Part shown: piece by piece, positions 36,555-48,320 of the stretch | Layout: each line of letters opens with the position of its first letter | How positions within the stretch are numbered: position 1 is the first letter of the stretch | Source of the DNA: Parascedosporium putredinis | Lineage: Eukaryota > Ascomycota > Sordariomycetes > Microascales > Microascaceae | Length of the DNA: 64,000 nucleotides | NCBI GenBank assembly: GCA_949357655.1 | Contig: CASHTG010000004.1 | Coordinates: 434,001-498,000 of the forward strand | Direction of reading: 5' to 3' | Notes under the pieces: model-generated | The model's database searches: none | What the model was told of the DNA's origin: nothing | The model's input: only the letters and a program-made list of their open reading frames with translations | Program-made: the position numbers and the translations under genes

Positions 36555-38832
36555 TCACAGCTGTAGATTGCCGAGGGGAGAGCGCCCGGTCGTGGAGCCC
36601 TTTAGGTGCGCGGAAGAGCCCTTGAAGAGGCTTTGCCAGATGTAGGCCTCGCTGAGGAGCATCTCAATGTCCTTCTCGCCCCAGTCCTTGGTGGGTAGGC
36701 TCTGGAGGAACATCATGATTTCTTGAAAGTCCATCTTGACGAGCTTATCAGACCACTTGACTAGGAAGGCGGCGCAGACGTAGAGGTGGAATTCGGAGAA
36801 GCCTTGTTCTTCGGCCTGTTTTTGCAAGATTCGTTAGTTCTTCGCGCGGTGCTGTTAAGGGAGGATGAGAAGGAGGAGGGGGAGGGGGTAAGCGAGGGAG
36901 GAAGGGGGGACTAACTAGATATGTATCCCACATTCGTATTGTATTCTTGACGGATATCTCCCGCATAAGGAGGCAATTCATCCAACGGAAACTAAATTGG
37001 ATAAACTCCACGCCCTCGCTTTCCAGGTGTTTTGCTAGTCCCGCATCGATGCGCGCCGTGAGGTCCTCAGCGCAGCCACCTGCCTCTGGATGCCGGGCTG
37101 CGCTACTATGTAGTGGTCCTGGATCCCGTCGAGCAGCTTGGTCAGGCACCAAAAGGAATCGGCTTCTACCGCGTCCAGAACGGCCCTGGGCAGCTGGCCG
37201 GGGTCCATGCCCGTCTCGATGTTGGGGTCGGCGATGTAGACGCTGAGAAAGACCTGCCAGAACGGGGTGACGAGGTCGTTGATGCCCTGGACGTAGCCGC
37301 TGGCCGGGTGGCGCACGGCCCAGACGTAGAGGATGCGCTCGAGGGAGCGCTGCGTGGCTTCGTAGCCGTAGAGCTCCAGGTGGGGGTTGGTGCGGGGCAC
37401 GTCGATGCTGATCTGGTGCCAGATGGCTTCGTCGAGGCCGCGGGCCTTGCCCGGGTTCGCGGCGGACTGGGCGCCGACGCCAGCGCGATCAAACGCCTGG
37501 CGGACGCCGTCGAGGTACTCCTTGCGCTTGCGTTCGAGGGTGGCGACGCGACGCTCGCTGTTGGTGGGTAGGTAGCTGAGGAGGAGTTGCCAGGTCATGG
37601 CGCGCACCTCTTCGGGGACACCCGACCAGGCTAGCTTGCGCAGTTCGGGGAGGGATATGGAGGTCGCTTGGAGAAGTTTCTTGAACTTGTCGATGCGGGA
37701 GATTTTGGAGTTGATGGCTTCGGCTTCCTTGGGCGTGGCGTTGGCGGGGATGGAGGGATAGTTGATTAAGTGGAGTGCGTTGGCGGGGTCTAGGAAGAGA
37801 AGAGGGTAAGCTCTGGAAACCGCTTGCGCGCTCTATCGGATAGCAACATACCTCGTAATATTTCCTTGTACTGAGGTCTTAGAATCTTACCCTCGCTTTT
37901 CTTGGGTAAGGGATAGGATGGGGCCGGCCGCTCGATGGCGATATCTGCGCTATTGGAGTACCGTCTGGAATGGAACGCCCCAAACGAACCATCTAACCTG
38001 GGGGATAGTGTCGCGCCTGGTGAATCGTCTATTGCGCTCTGGCCCAAGGCAATCTTCTTTTTCTCCTCTTCATATTGGAGAGACTGGGCAAGCCGAAATC
38101 ATCACCATCATCATCCTCATACCCCATCATCTCGTCTTCGTCCGCCTTCCAATCATCGTTCGTTGTGGAAAGGAAGTTGATATAGTGTTTGAAAGGAGGG
38201 GAGACCCGGCCAGAGACCTGGCGATGGGGTGGAGACGACTCTCCCGGGCGATTCTGGTTCGAGGAAGTGGAAGGCGGCGTCTGGGGCCGGGAGGAGGAAC
38301 CTGAAACAGAGCTGCTGGATGTTAGTGGTGTAGACGAAGGACTAGTGATCGTGAGGACAGACAGTTGATCGAGCCTGAGAATGTCAGCGTGGGAATAGGC
38401 GGCGCCGACCACGATGCCGGACTCGCGGCTCGTTCGTTTCGGCGTCGTTTCTCGCTGGTTGGGCGCTTTCCAGAAAGGAGATCCTGAACTTTAGTCTCCA
38501 CATGTTAGCCTTCCGAAACCCGGAGGGCGGATGTCCTCGATGAGGGGTCACCCGCCAGCTGGTGGGCGCGATTCGGAGCATACCTTGAACGGTCTATTGT
38601 GGTAGGAAGAAAAAAAGGGAAATCGTTAGCCATTGTATCACCCCCTCAGGCGAGCTCAGTCGCGATGGTAGGGAAGAGGGCGGCTCGACTCACCAACCTG
38701 TACCATTTCCTTGGCCTGAAGCTAAGTCGTCAGCGCCGAGTCTCTCAAACTGACAGGATGTGGAAGCTCTAGAAGTGGGGTTGAGCATACCTGCTGTTGC
38801 GGTTTCTTGCCGCTCCCCGAGCCAGAGAACAT
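36555..38832 (-). CDS. GYP1: Gyp1/TBC1D22-like Rab GTPase-activating protein
   Basis: Proteins of this family stimulate GTP hydrolysis by Ypt1/Rab1-class GTPases at the Golgi. Exons are 38791-38832, 38694-38715, 38584-38593, 37852-38488, 36916-37789 and 36555-36815, with GTATGC, GTGAGT, GTATGC, GTATGT and GTTAGT donors. The third coding exon is only 10 nt. A Ser/Pro-rich N-terminus with SSGSPFWKAPNQRETTPKR leads to ISRIDKFKKLL and the TBC domain. The TBC motifs are GVPEEVRAMTWQLLLSYLP, the arginine finger ISIDVPRT, the glutamine finger YVQGINDLVTPFW, EADSFWCLTKLLD, EFIQFSFRWMNCLLMRE, RMWDTYL and a FLVKWSD segment. Two one-base losses break the frame, in the T5 run at 38058-38062 (A5 in the transcript) and at 37066-37070. 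Corrected length is about 615 residues. It is divergent from the Hrp1-like gene. Confidence 0.92.
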
Positions 38833-39899
38833 GATTTAAATCTGGCAAATTGTATGCACACCGCACTACCACATTATTATGCTTGCGAAAAGGTCAAAAA
38901 TCCTAGGTTTTGGGGGAGACGACCAAGAAGGGCGGACGGCCTGAGATGGCGGGCAGGTGGTCTTGAATATGGGCCTCCTGCAGACGCCTGCCCGTCGCCA
39001 CCATTTGGAGGGGCACCTCAATTACTAGCGCTTGAACTTGGTCTTGCCGGGATGGCGCCTGTCTGGGGCGTGGCACACCAGCCACACTCCAGCATGGACA
39101 GCATGGACACAGCACAGACCGAGGAGATCCATTGATGGATGAGGAGTTGACCGGATGTTGCTGGGCCCACATGATCTGTCAATCGTTCTTGTTCGAGCCT
39201 GGGGAAATTGTGTTTGTTGGCTCGTGCCATTCTCCTTGATTCGATGATTCGAGGGTCTTTGTCGAGGCCTTGCTTGTTAGCCAGGGGTTTATTTCTTCAA
39301 AGTCGCCAGTCCCTTCGTATTGGGCCACATTGGCGGGCTCAACACTCGTAATAGAGGTCTTCGAGGCAATAAACATTACGTCCATGACTTCCTAAGACCT
39401 ATGATTTTATGCCTGCTTGATGGAATCACCCAGAAGGGTAAACTATCCTAATAATATTCCTCTCGGTGCTCTCTGTCTAGTTCTTTGGTTCACCGATGTC
39501 ATTGCATTTGATCCTGGCGGCCAAGCCAAGGTCGGTTCTTGGGGGCCGTCAAGCAAGCGTACTCTGCCCCACACCACCCTGAACCCAGCTCCAACTTGAA
39601 GAAATGCAGTGTGGCTTGAAAATCACGTGTGATTCCAGCTGGAAGAATCCCGGCTAAATTATATTTCTTCACCCTTGTGAAGGGAGGACCAAGGTAACTT
39701 GCGAAAAGTGAGCTAGCTTCCTATTCTCTCTCTTCCAATCTCTTCACTATCTCATCATTCCATCGTTCCAACCCTTTGTTGCCTCTCATCTTTAATCTAA
39801 TTTGCACACTTATCCAGGTTCTCCTTCCCGATTTCTTGTTCCCCGCGTTGTCAATTCAATTGAACGCTTGTGCCCCTAGGCACCAACACTAACGCGACA
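38833..39899. other. divergent promoter region between the Gyp1-like and Hrp1-like genes
   Basis: This 1.07 kb spacer has a CT-rich leader (39720-39790) before the Hrp1-like ATG. It also contains a small minus-strand frame listed separately. Confidence 0.55.
39179..39385 (-). other. small protein-like ORF with an NPWL motif, possible gene remnant
   Basis: A 68-codon frame starts at a real ATG (39385-39383) and reads VMFIASKTSITSVEP, then DFEEINPWLTSK, then NQGEWHEPTN before a stop. A plausible acceptor (CTTAG) lies just upstream. The even composition and the NPWL motif, which I associate with the rRNA-processing factor Utp14, make it look like a fragment of a real protein. No flanking exons could be found, so a relic, a misjoined piece or chance are all possible. 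The Utp14 link is weak and from memory. Confidence 0.25.
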
Positions 39900-42800
39900 A
39901 TGACTGAACCTGAGGGTTTCGATGATGATCTGTTTGCTGATCTGTATGCTCTCCTGCTTCATATATCCCCTTCTAATTAGCCTCTTTCATCAACATAAGC
40001 TCGTCCTCCTATATGATGAATTTTTAGGATGATTATTGACGCGTTTCTTTAGTTACAATGATGACGATGCTCTGAAGGCGGCCCCTCCGTCAGCGGCCCC
40101 AGCCCCCGCTGTCGCCGCTCCCTCGATAGCGAAGGAAACGAGCGCCCCAGCTCCGAGCGAGCCAGATCGAGCCGATTCGCCCGGCGATGCGCAAGATCAG
40201 GATGATGATGATGGCGACGTAGATTTTGACCTAGGGGATCCCGAACCCGTTGCGTCCCCCCGGCGCAACAACAAACGCAGCTGCAACAGCAAGAGCAGCA
40301 ATACCAACAATATCAGCCACAGCGACAAGACGTGGCCGACTCTCCGTCGTCGATAGCAAATTCCTACAGTAAGGCGTCTGGGTCTACGAAGGAAGACGGG
40401 TACGTGTTAATCTCTCCTTTTGTCTTGTATTGTTCGTGTGATGCCCACTTCTGTGATTTTGGCCGTGTGGGGCACCACACAACCATGCCGGTGACCTGTT
40501 GGTAGCCGGAGCAACCAACTCTGTTGAGAGTCGCACTTTTGCTGGAAGGGGTTGATGCGCGATACGCCCGCGGAAAGAGCCCTGGCCAACGCCTCTTGCA
40601 AGAACACATGCGGGGGCCGTAGGCACACATCGCCTTCAGTATCTCCTTGGGATGCAGTTCTTATTTCCAAGTCTTCTGAGTATCGAAGTCGATGCTTTGT
40701 TGGTTGAGCTGGAGAGGAGCTGGGCGAACTCGTCGGACCATGATCAGTTCCCCAGGGTCGAGGAACGGCCTGGCTGATGTAATGTTTGGGCTGGATCCGG
40801 AGAGGCTTATATTCGAAACGGTTATATATCCTGGTCCTGGCGCGGATCTGTCTATATTGAATCCACCTGCAAAGGAAAGAAAGAAGGGCCATTCCTCCAA
40901 AGGATATACATTTCGAGAAGTAATTTGGTTCATCGACACATCACGGGGGTTTCGGTAGTCGCGCCGCTTTCTCACTTGGGTGGTAGCTCTTGGCAGAGTA
41001 TCATCTTTAAGTTAGCAGGAGGATACGTTGGTCCCCGCCGAGCAAGAAAAAGAAGAAGAAAAAAATGATCGCTGTCTCTCGGTTGGCTGTAACAGGATAT
41101 GCAGCGAGTTTATCACTCAGGCCAGTACCTAGCAAGAGCAGAAAAGAGGTCAAGCAGCGATAGCAAAGACAGACGAATACTTTTACGACTTCAGCTATGA
41201 CCTGATCAACACGCTACGTTGAAATTCTCACCATTGAGAGCTACTTTTGGCGTCCGACATTGTGACCGAGGTTCCTCTACCCGGAACTCTTGGGTAACGT
41301 TGGGCGTCCCCGCAGCTAGCGGAGGCCTCATAGCTCGCCGCCTGGCCTAGGATTTGCCCTCTGATATAATGGTAGCCCTTCTTAGCCGGAAACAAGTGGA
41401 AGGCGCGGGACCAGCCAAGGTGTCCATACCCAGTTTCTATTCTTTTTTGGGGGTGGGAGGCGCCTAGGAGAGTGATTCACCCGCACCACTATTCGATTCA
41501 AATCACCCAAAATCACGTTTGCGAAAGGAATCTATTGGGCAGCTGGAGCTTGGATAATTATTGGAAGGAAGGAACGCGTGCCTCAGGACCCCCGTTAGAC
41601 CTTGTGCCGCTATACTATGGTTCGACTGAGATAGAAACCTCTATTGCTGATACCTCGAGGTGGTCGGGCTTTTTCTTCAGCGACACAACCCACATTCGAC
41701 ACTCCCAGCATCAACACAGTCCTCCCTAGCATAGCGGATTGGATTCCCTCTGCCATTTGTCAAGCCAGTCTGTTCTTGAACCTTGTTGCAGCGCTTTTAC
41801 TCTACAGCCCGCGCCTTAAAGTTACTCTCTCCCAATGGATGAGCTTGTTGCCGACCACGGTCAACTTGGCGCAGACGCCTTTGAAATTGCTCCAGAGGGA
41901 GAATGGGGTGACGAGGTTAAGCTTGAAAGCGATGGATCCCCGAGCCAAGGAAACACGTTGATGAAAAGCGAGGAGGACATTGATGACAATACCGCTTCAA
42001 GCCTGGCTTTATTGGGGGCAGACCTTTTGGGAGCCCTGGACAGCGATCTCTTCTATTTCCAGCGTTGTTTCGTTAAGAAGGAACGTAGCTCTCTCCGACC
42101 AGAGTGTCGTAATCCTGGGTACGATGGTTGATAGATGAAAGTTGGATATGACTCCCTTCTCTCTAGCAGCGTCTCGTGTTTCGAGCCGAGAACTGCGTCT
42201 TCACTGTTTAGCGAGGGTTTCTGGGGCACTTGGTCTTGGTCACCCACGGGGGTACGAATCCTGTACTCTTCGGGCCTCCTCCCCCTGGCACCGCAGCCGC
42301 CTCCCCGGTGACCTATGCAGACAGCCCACGCACGTTTGCATACTTGTGGCGCATCGTTCTTCATCGTTTCCACGGCGTCATCCTGCTCACGATGCACTCT
42401 GATGGAGGGAGAAGCGAGGGATTGTTTCTTTCCTTTTCCTTCTTCTATTTCTTTAAGCCCTGTTACCTAATTGGCTAGCACTTGTCACATTCTACTATTA
42501 CACTTATGGGGGCTAGGCCTAGGTTACTAACTGGAACTGTTTTATAGAAAGATGTTTATCGGAGGACTGAATTGGGAGACAACGGACCGTGAGATCACCC
42601 CCTTTCTATCTCTTCCCCCACTGTCCTTGTGCATTCGTAGCACTCGTAGGTGCCGATCATCCCTCGCTAACCGTAGATGCACCCTGCTCTAGAATCTCTG
42701 AGGGATTACTTTTCGCAATTTGGCGAGGTTCTCGAATGCACCGTCATGCGCGACAATAACACGGGGCGATCCCGCGGCTTCGGTTTCCTTACCTTTAAGG

Positions 42801-43668
42801 ATGCCAAGACTGTAAACATCGTGATGGTCAAGGAGCATTTCCTGGACGGCAAGATTGTGAGTTTTTGTGTTTGGCTATTCTCGGTCCTGGTCAAAAATAG
42901 CCGAACGTTTTCTCAGGAGAACCTTTTGCCTAACCCGCTCCCTAGATTGATCCTAAGCGAGCGATTCCTCGTGACGAGCAAGAAAAGACGAGCAAGATCT
43001 TCGTAGGAGGTGTTAGCCAAGAGACAACCGATCAAGAGTTTAGGGATTACTTTGCTCAGTTTGGCCGAGTAGTTGACGCAACCTTGATGATGGATAAGGA
43101 TACGGGCCGCCCGCGGGGATTCGGATTCGTCACGTTTGAGAATGAAGCCGGAGTGGATGCGTGCCTCAACGCCAAATTGGAGATTCACGGCAAGTTTATC
43201 GAAGTGAAGAAGGCCCAGCCCCGAGGCAACATGAGGGAAGAAGAGGAGGCGGCACGGCGCAGCAAGTTCCGCAAGGGCGAGGAACAGCCGGCGAGCCAGC
43301 AAAATTCGATGGGCAGTCAGATGAATGCGGCGGGCATGAGCCCGCAGGTGATGGCGCAGTATATGCAGCGCATGCAGCAGTACTTTTCCGTTATGCAACA
43401 GCAGCAACTCGCCATGAGCCGGGGCATGGGCAACGTAAACCCCATGATGCAGCAGATGATGATGGCGCAAATGCAACAGCAAATGATGAATCAAGGGCGG
43501 GGCGGACCTGGCCAGGGGCCCAATGCAGCCATGATGAACCAAATGAACCCCGCCATGATGCAGCAAATGCAGCAGATGATGGCGGCCCAGGGCGGACCCG
43601 GCGGCCCTGGGGGATGGACCAAGCGAGCCAAGGCGGACGGGGGCCAACTTTGGCGGCAACTTTGACCC

Positions 43669-43701
<33 letters not shown>

Positions 43702-44134
43702 ACAGCAGCAACAACAGCAACAGCAACAGCAACAGCAGCACCACCAGCAGCAACAGCATCACCAGCAGCAGCAAATGTTCAACCAGCAGCAGGGGCGTCG
43801 TGGCGGGCGCGACAACCACTACAACCAAGGAGGTGGCTACGGCATGGGCGGCGGCGGCGGTGGTGGCGGTGGTGGAGGGGTTGCGCCGACGTCATGGGAG
43901 GGCATGTACGACGACGTGCCCCAGCCCAACATCCCTCAGGTTGGAAACGGGCGGGGAGGGTTCAACAAACGCGGCGGAGGTCACCAGCACATGGTCCAGG
44001 TGCCCACCGACCCGGCCAACGCCCCTCCGGCCAACGCCCCGACGGGACCGAAGAACGCCGGACGGCCAGGCGCCAACTACCGAGGCGGCGGCCGTGGTGG
44101 CAACCGTGGCTTCCACCCCTATGCGCGTGGCTAA
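39900..44134 (+). CDS. HRP1: Hrp1/Nab4-like hnRNP with two RRM domains and a Gln/Met/Gly-rich tail
   Basis: Hrp1 is a shuttling RNA-binding protein of cleavage factor IB, acting in mRNA 3'-end formation and export. Exons are 39900-39943, 40053-40399, 42548-42588, 42693-42856 and 42946-44134. Exon 1 reads MTEPEGFDDDLFADL, and exon 2 an acidic, Pro/Gln-rich segment ending SKASGSTKEDG. RRM1 starts at about residue 132 (KMFIGGLNWETTD, FGEVLECTVM, RSRGFGFLTF). RRM2 has KIFVGGVSQETTD, ATLMMDKDTGRPRGFGFVTF and FIEVKKAQPRG. The tail is Met/Gln-rich, then poly-Gln, then RGG/Gly-rich, ending GFHPYARG. Three one-base losses must be restored: the C6 run at 40256-40261 and the G5 runs at 43609-43613 and 43639-43643. 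Corrected length is 595 residues. The intron before RRM1 is 2148 nt. Confidence 0.92.
40400..42547 (+). other. apparent 2.1 kb intron in the Hrp1-like gene
   Basis: Donor GTACGT at 40400 and acceptor TTTTATAG ending at 42547, with a perfect TACTAAC branch-point motif at 42524-42530, join KEDG to KMFIGGL in phase. The length is exceptional for a fungal intron; the other introns of this gene are 109, 104 and 89 nt. It encloses an acidic open frame at 41835-42131. Alternative promoters, a poison exon or an inserted element are possible. Confidence 0.7.
41835..42131 (+). other. acidic 98-codon ORF inside the large Hrp1-like intron
   Basis: The frame begins with an ATG in good context (CCCAATGG) and reads MDELVADHGQLGADAFE, then EGEWGDEVKLESD and SEEDIDDN before a less convincing C-terminus. 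The composition resembles a disordered acidic protein. I recognise no domain. It could be an alternative first exon, a nested small gene, a degraded coding piece, or chance. Confidence 0.2.
43680..43794 (+). repeat. CAG/CAA repeat encoding polyglutamine in the Hrp1-like protein
   Basis: A mixed CAG/CAA tract with a few CAC codons encodes a long Gln/His run directly after RRM2 and the Met/Gln-rich segment. It is in frame with the RGG tail after the two G-run corrections. Such tracts vary in length between strains and are also prone to assembly error. Confidence 0.95.
43846..43880 (+). repeat. GGC/GGT repeat encoding polyglycine in the Hrp1-like protein
   Basis: This run of glycine codons begins the Gly/RGG-rich C-terminus of the Hrp1-like protein, following the polyglutamine tract. 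Confidence 0.95.
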
Positions 44135-45346
44135 AAGAGAAAAAGAATCGAATCGAGCCCTAGAAATGTGCGAAGCTCCTCTGAGCCTGCCTTCTAGTCG
44201 GCAACAGTCCTCGCGGGTTTTTGGTGAATGACACTGCCTGCCCTCCGACTGGATTTTCTGCTAGCCATTGACGGCCTAATATGGAACCGGTTTCTCTCTT
44301 GAACTGTTGTCGCCTTCATCTTGGCCATGGTCTTTTTTTTTCTCCTTCTTTTCAAGCAATCATCCCTTTTAAACCTGCCCTCATCCCCATCCGTCGCCAT
44401 CAGCTTGGAGGCGAACAGGGTTTCTTTTGTACCTTTTCACTTTCCCTTTTCTTTTCCTTTTTTCGGCCAGCCTCCTTTCCCTTTTCGAACGTTTTCAGGT
44501 TGCTTGACAAGATATCTGCTTCTTATCGTGGGGAGGCGCAAAAACGGGGGTGTAAAGCAATGAGGCGAACCACACTACATGGTACAGTTTGGAGAAGACA
44601 TCAACACCAGCAAAAACAAAAAAGAAAAACAAGAAAAAGAGAAGAAAACAAACACTACCCCAACTCTTCGACACCGTCATTAGTATGTGGCGGGGAAGAA
44701 GAGGGGGAAGACGCGCAAATAGGATGGGGTGATGCGTTGGCTATTCGCTTGTCGCACGCAAGAGGATCGTGGAAGAGCCGGGAAGGAGGAGGAGCCGCGA
44801 GTCCCATTCTCACAACAAAGACTCTGCACATGAGATCATCAGTTTGAAGGCGAAAGACTGTGGCCCCTTACTTTTTCCAGCAACGGACCACTTGGTCTAG
44901 ATAGGAGGTGTTCTTGCGCGAGTTGCTCTCTTATTCTTTTTGAGTCTCCAAAAAACAACGACAAAAACCAATAACAGAGGACTGGCTTTATGGATAAGCT
45001 CGTCCTCTTTGCCCTCGGGACGCCCGAGGTTGTAAAATAGAAATTCTCTAGGATCAAGTTTATCACAAGATTCTCCACCATGGCCTTGGCCCCCTTGAAT
45101 TGCTCTATGAATGTGAAATCATGACCTTGCCCCTTGTAGAGCGCAAGTGATATAAAGGAAACGTCCGTTTCCGAAACAGTGCCAGGAAGCGAAAGTATAT
45201 GAGGTCCGAATTATTCGCCTTCTTCATACTTGTTTCCTTTTCGGAGAGGTGTCGTTTGTCAAGATTCGTGCTGTCTCTCTCGTGTTTTGCCCAACGCCTT
45301 TCTTTACTTCAGCTTCGTTCCCATGCAAAGTCATGGTCGCGCGTTC

Positions 45347-45383
45347 TCCCGTCCCGTCCCGTCCCATCACGTCACGTCACGCA
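45347..45383. repeat. tandem GTCCC and TCACG pentamers with overlapping TGACG sites
   Basis: Four GTCCC units run into three TCACG units. On the minus strand the second part reads as repeated TGACG, the half-site of ATF/CREB-type bZIP factors. It lies about 2.9 kb upstream of the next gene, so regulatory meaning is speculative. Confidence 0.6.
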
Positions 45384-45576
45384 CAAATCACAGCGACAGG
45401 TTATTATAGCTAGCAAAAGTGCAAGTCTCAAGCCACACCGTCCCCGGGGTGTCGGGAGGTAGGCCGAGCTCAAGGAGGGAGAGAGCGTTTGTGGCTTGCG
45501 GATCTCCGAGAGCGAGGATGGATGGAAGCTGGTCGAGGGGGATTGGTCACAATTAGGATTTCTTTGTATTTAGCAC

Positions 45577-45608
45577 TGAGAGCATGAGAGCATGAGAGCA
45601 TGAGAGCG
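45577..45608. repeat. 8-bp tandem repeat TGAGAGCA, four copies
   Basis: Four contiguous copies of TGAGAGCA are present; the last ends in G instead of A. This minisatellite lies in intergenic DNA. Confidence 0.95.
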
Positions 45609-48320
45609 AAAAAGGATGAAGAAGGATAGATAATACTGGGGTTGTGACAAGGCAAGAAGCTCGTCTTTGAGTTCGGACCTCAAGACGCCACCCAAAAAGA
45701 GAAAAAAGAAAAAAGAACGCGTTGCGTGCTCAATCTGGCCAGAGTGGTCACAGCTTCCCCCATGCGCATGTCCATTTCCCACTGTCCCAAAAGGTCAAGA
45801 CCAAGACAAGGGGAAGGTAACGGCATGGCGGGATTGCCAAGACCGTCAAGGGATGGGGAAAAGAAAAAAGAAGAAGAAAAATTGCTCCAAAACCGCGCAC
45901 AGGGGGAGAAAAGAGGTCAAGCTATTATGAGGAACCGGGCGCGGTCTGGCTCTTCCCCCTTTTTTCCTCATGCCAGCTTCATCTTTCGTGGAGACCTTTC
46001 ATTTCAACTCTCTCTCCCCTGCGCCAACGGGCTGCCTCAAGGCCTCCCAAAAAAATTCTTCTTCTTTTTTCAAATGTTGGAATACGGGGACCCGTGAGCT
46101 GGTGTTTTTGGGATCATAGTTTACCACCCTCGATAAGAAAGTGGTTAGCTACCACGTCCTCAAGGCGCCTTGCATTGGTATAGTTGCATTCTTCCCGATG
46201 CAGCTCTGCCCTTTCTTCCCATTCCACTATTAGCTCTGGGCTTCTTCACGAAGCTTCCCCCTTTTCTCCTTTGGAGCTCTGCAGATCGTACGCTATCAAT
46301 TTGGACCCGTAATCTCCACGCCTGGCGAGCAAGGTATGATGGGGAGGGTTTGAGTATTGCAAGTTAGAGAAGGTAAAAAAAAAAGAAAAAGAAAAACGGG
46401 AAGCATGAGCACAAGCCATCATTTTAATCCCTGCTATTACAAGCATCCGCCCTCTTGAGTAAGATTATCACATATTATCACCTTGAAAAAAGCTGCTACC
46501 CCACGAATCCGAGCGCTCGCATGGCAAAAGAAGAGAATCAAAGCTCCTGTGACTGTGGCTGTGGGTATTATAGTGTACACTACAGCATAGTACCTACGTC
46601 TCGCTCGGCAAATCTGGAAATCCATGATCCCGAGAGGTGCAGCTCGTTCTTATCCAGCTCGTGTGATCGATTCGAGCGTGTGCGCGTGTCACTCCAAATT
46701 GATGTGCGTGATGGTTGTCTGCCACTGGGTTCTCCCCAATGGGTGCGCGAGAATGTGTGGGTGAAGTAAGAGCAGATGCGTGTGCGTGTGTGGCGTGTCC
46801 TTCTTTGTGCGTGTGTGTGGGGAGGTGGGCAGCGTCGCGGGCTGCTCCTGCCTCTGCTCTGATAGATAGCGAAATCCTGGGTTGACGCCATCGGTCCTTC
46901 CTTGATCGGAGCGTCAGGTTTGTGATTGACGCGCTTTCCTCGCTTGATGACTTGAGTATTCTGATAGTCCAGTCCAGTCCAGTTCACCTCGAACTGTGTG
47001 ACGAGCTGGCCAACTCGGGGTTAAATCCCTCGTTTACATCAATACTCTCGCTCTCCTTTCGATTCAGTCTGCCGCCGCCTTCTTTTATAAAACCTTCTTC
47101 ATGGCCTCCAGCATCTCCTCAACTTCCTGCCATTTCCAAATACTCTTTATCGCCCAGTGACTGTCGATACTTGTTGGCCCGAATCTAATCTATCGATTAG
47201 CCTGAGAGACATCAGAGGAGGGTGGGAAAAGCAAGGACGCAACAGACGTCCCCCTTTTTCCCGAAGCGGCACAAAGCTTCCCGGAATTTCTTACTGGGGC
47301 CCCAACTCCCCACGTTGCACTTTCTTCCGTCATCGTCATTCTTGCCACTCGATTCCAAGTCCGAGAACAGAAAGTCTAGTGGGAGAAAAAAATTGTTAAA
47401 ACAAGGGAAAAATAGGGCAGGAAAAGAGAGATAGCCAGAAGAGAGAAGAATAAACGCGGCAAGATAAGAGGTGAAGAAGAAGAAAGAAAAAGAGTGCTGT
47501 CCACCCTTCCTCCTGACCGTCTGTCCGTTACACCTGGCAGACAGGGAGGAGAAGCTCTCGCAAGCTCTGGACCTGGATACCTCCCGATCATACCACAGCT
47601 CCCTCGAGGCGGGATCCTGCTCGGTAGCTTTTGACGCTAGGCCCGATCATCGTCCGAAACGGCCCACTCGCGTCGAAACGCGGCGAAGAAGCCAACCATC
47701 CAAGGACTATAGGGGAAGCAACATCGGTTAGCTCTCCTCACTAGCCAAGTTGTTGAGCAAAAGCGGAACCGCGCTGGCGGACGAGCACATCTGAGTGGTC
47801 CTCAAGACTGGAGAAGGCCCAGAGAGTTCAATTTCCCCAAGCTGTAATCCTCAAGAGGAGGGCAAGCAGGGCAAACAGGGCAGCAACTACGAAGTAATAA
47901 CCGAACAATCTCGTAGGCAAGAGAGACCCCGGGCCAAGTCCGACAAGTGAACCACAAAACGGTCTGGGAGACACTGATTATTCTTTTCTTTCTTTTTCTT
48001 TTTCTTTCTGGGACCAGGGGTTACGATTAACTGTTGGTTTGCATTGCCAGTCTCACACCACCTCCCCTGATTATATTGAACCTTGGACTCGCTTTTGTCT
48101 CTTTTTCTTTTTCTTTTTTTCTTTTCCCCCTGCCAGCCGCCGCGTGCTACTTCCATCCAATCCCATTTGATACCTTGGTTACTCCCCTATTTCGTCACCA
48201 CTTGACCTTTCTTCGATTTTCTTCCACTCTCTTTTTCCTGTTTCGTCCTCTTTTTCTTTTTATCCTTTCTCTCTCGACCAAGGCAGTGTAATAACCTTCG
48301 TCTCCCCACACATAATCGCC

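Larger units (their letters stand above)
44135..48320. other. 4.2 kb spacer between tandem genes, with CT-rich CCT leader
   Basis: This region holds the 3' side of the Hrp1-like gene and a long upstream region for the cytidylyltransferase gene. The last 350 bp before 48321 are strongly CT-rich (47990-48285), a common feature of fungal core promoters and leaders. There are simple repeats but no recognisable coding sequence. Confidence 0.55.
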
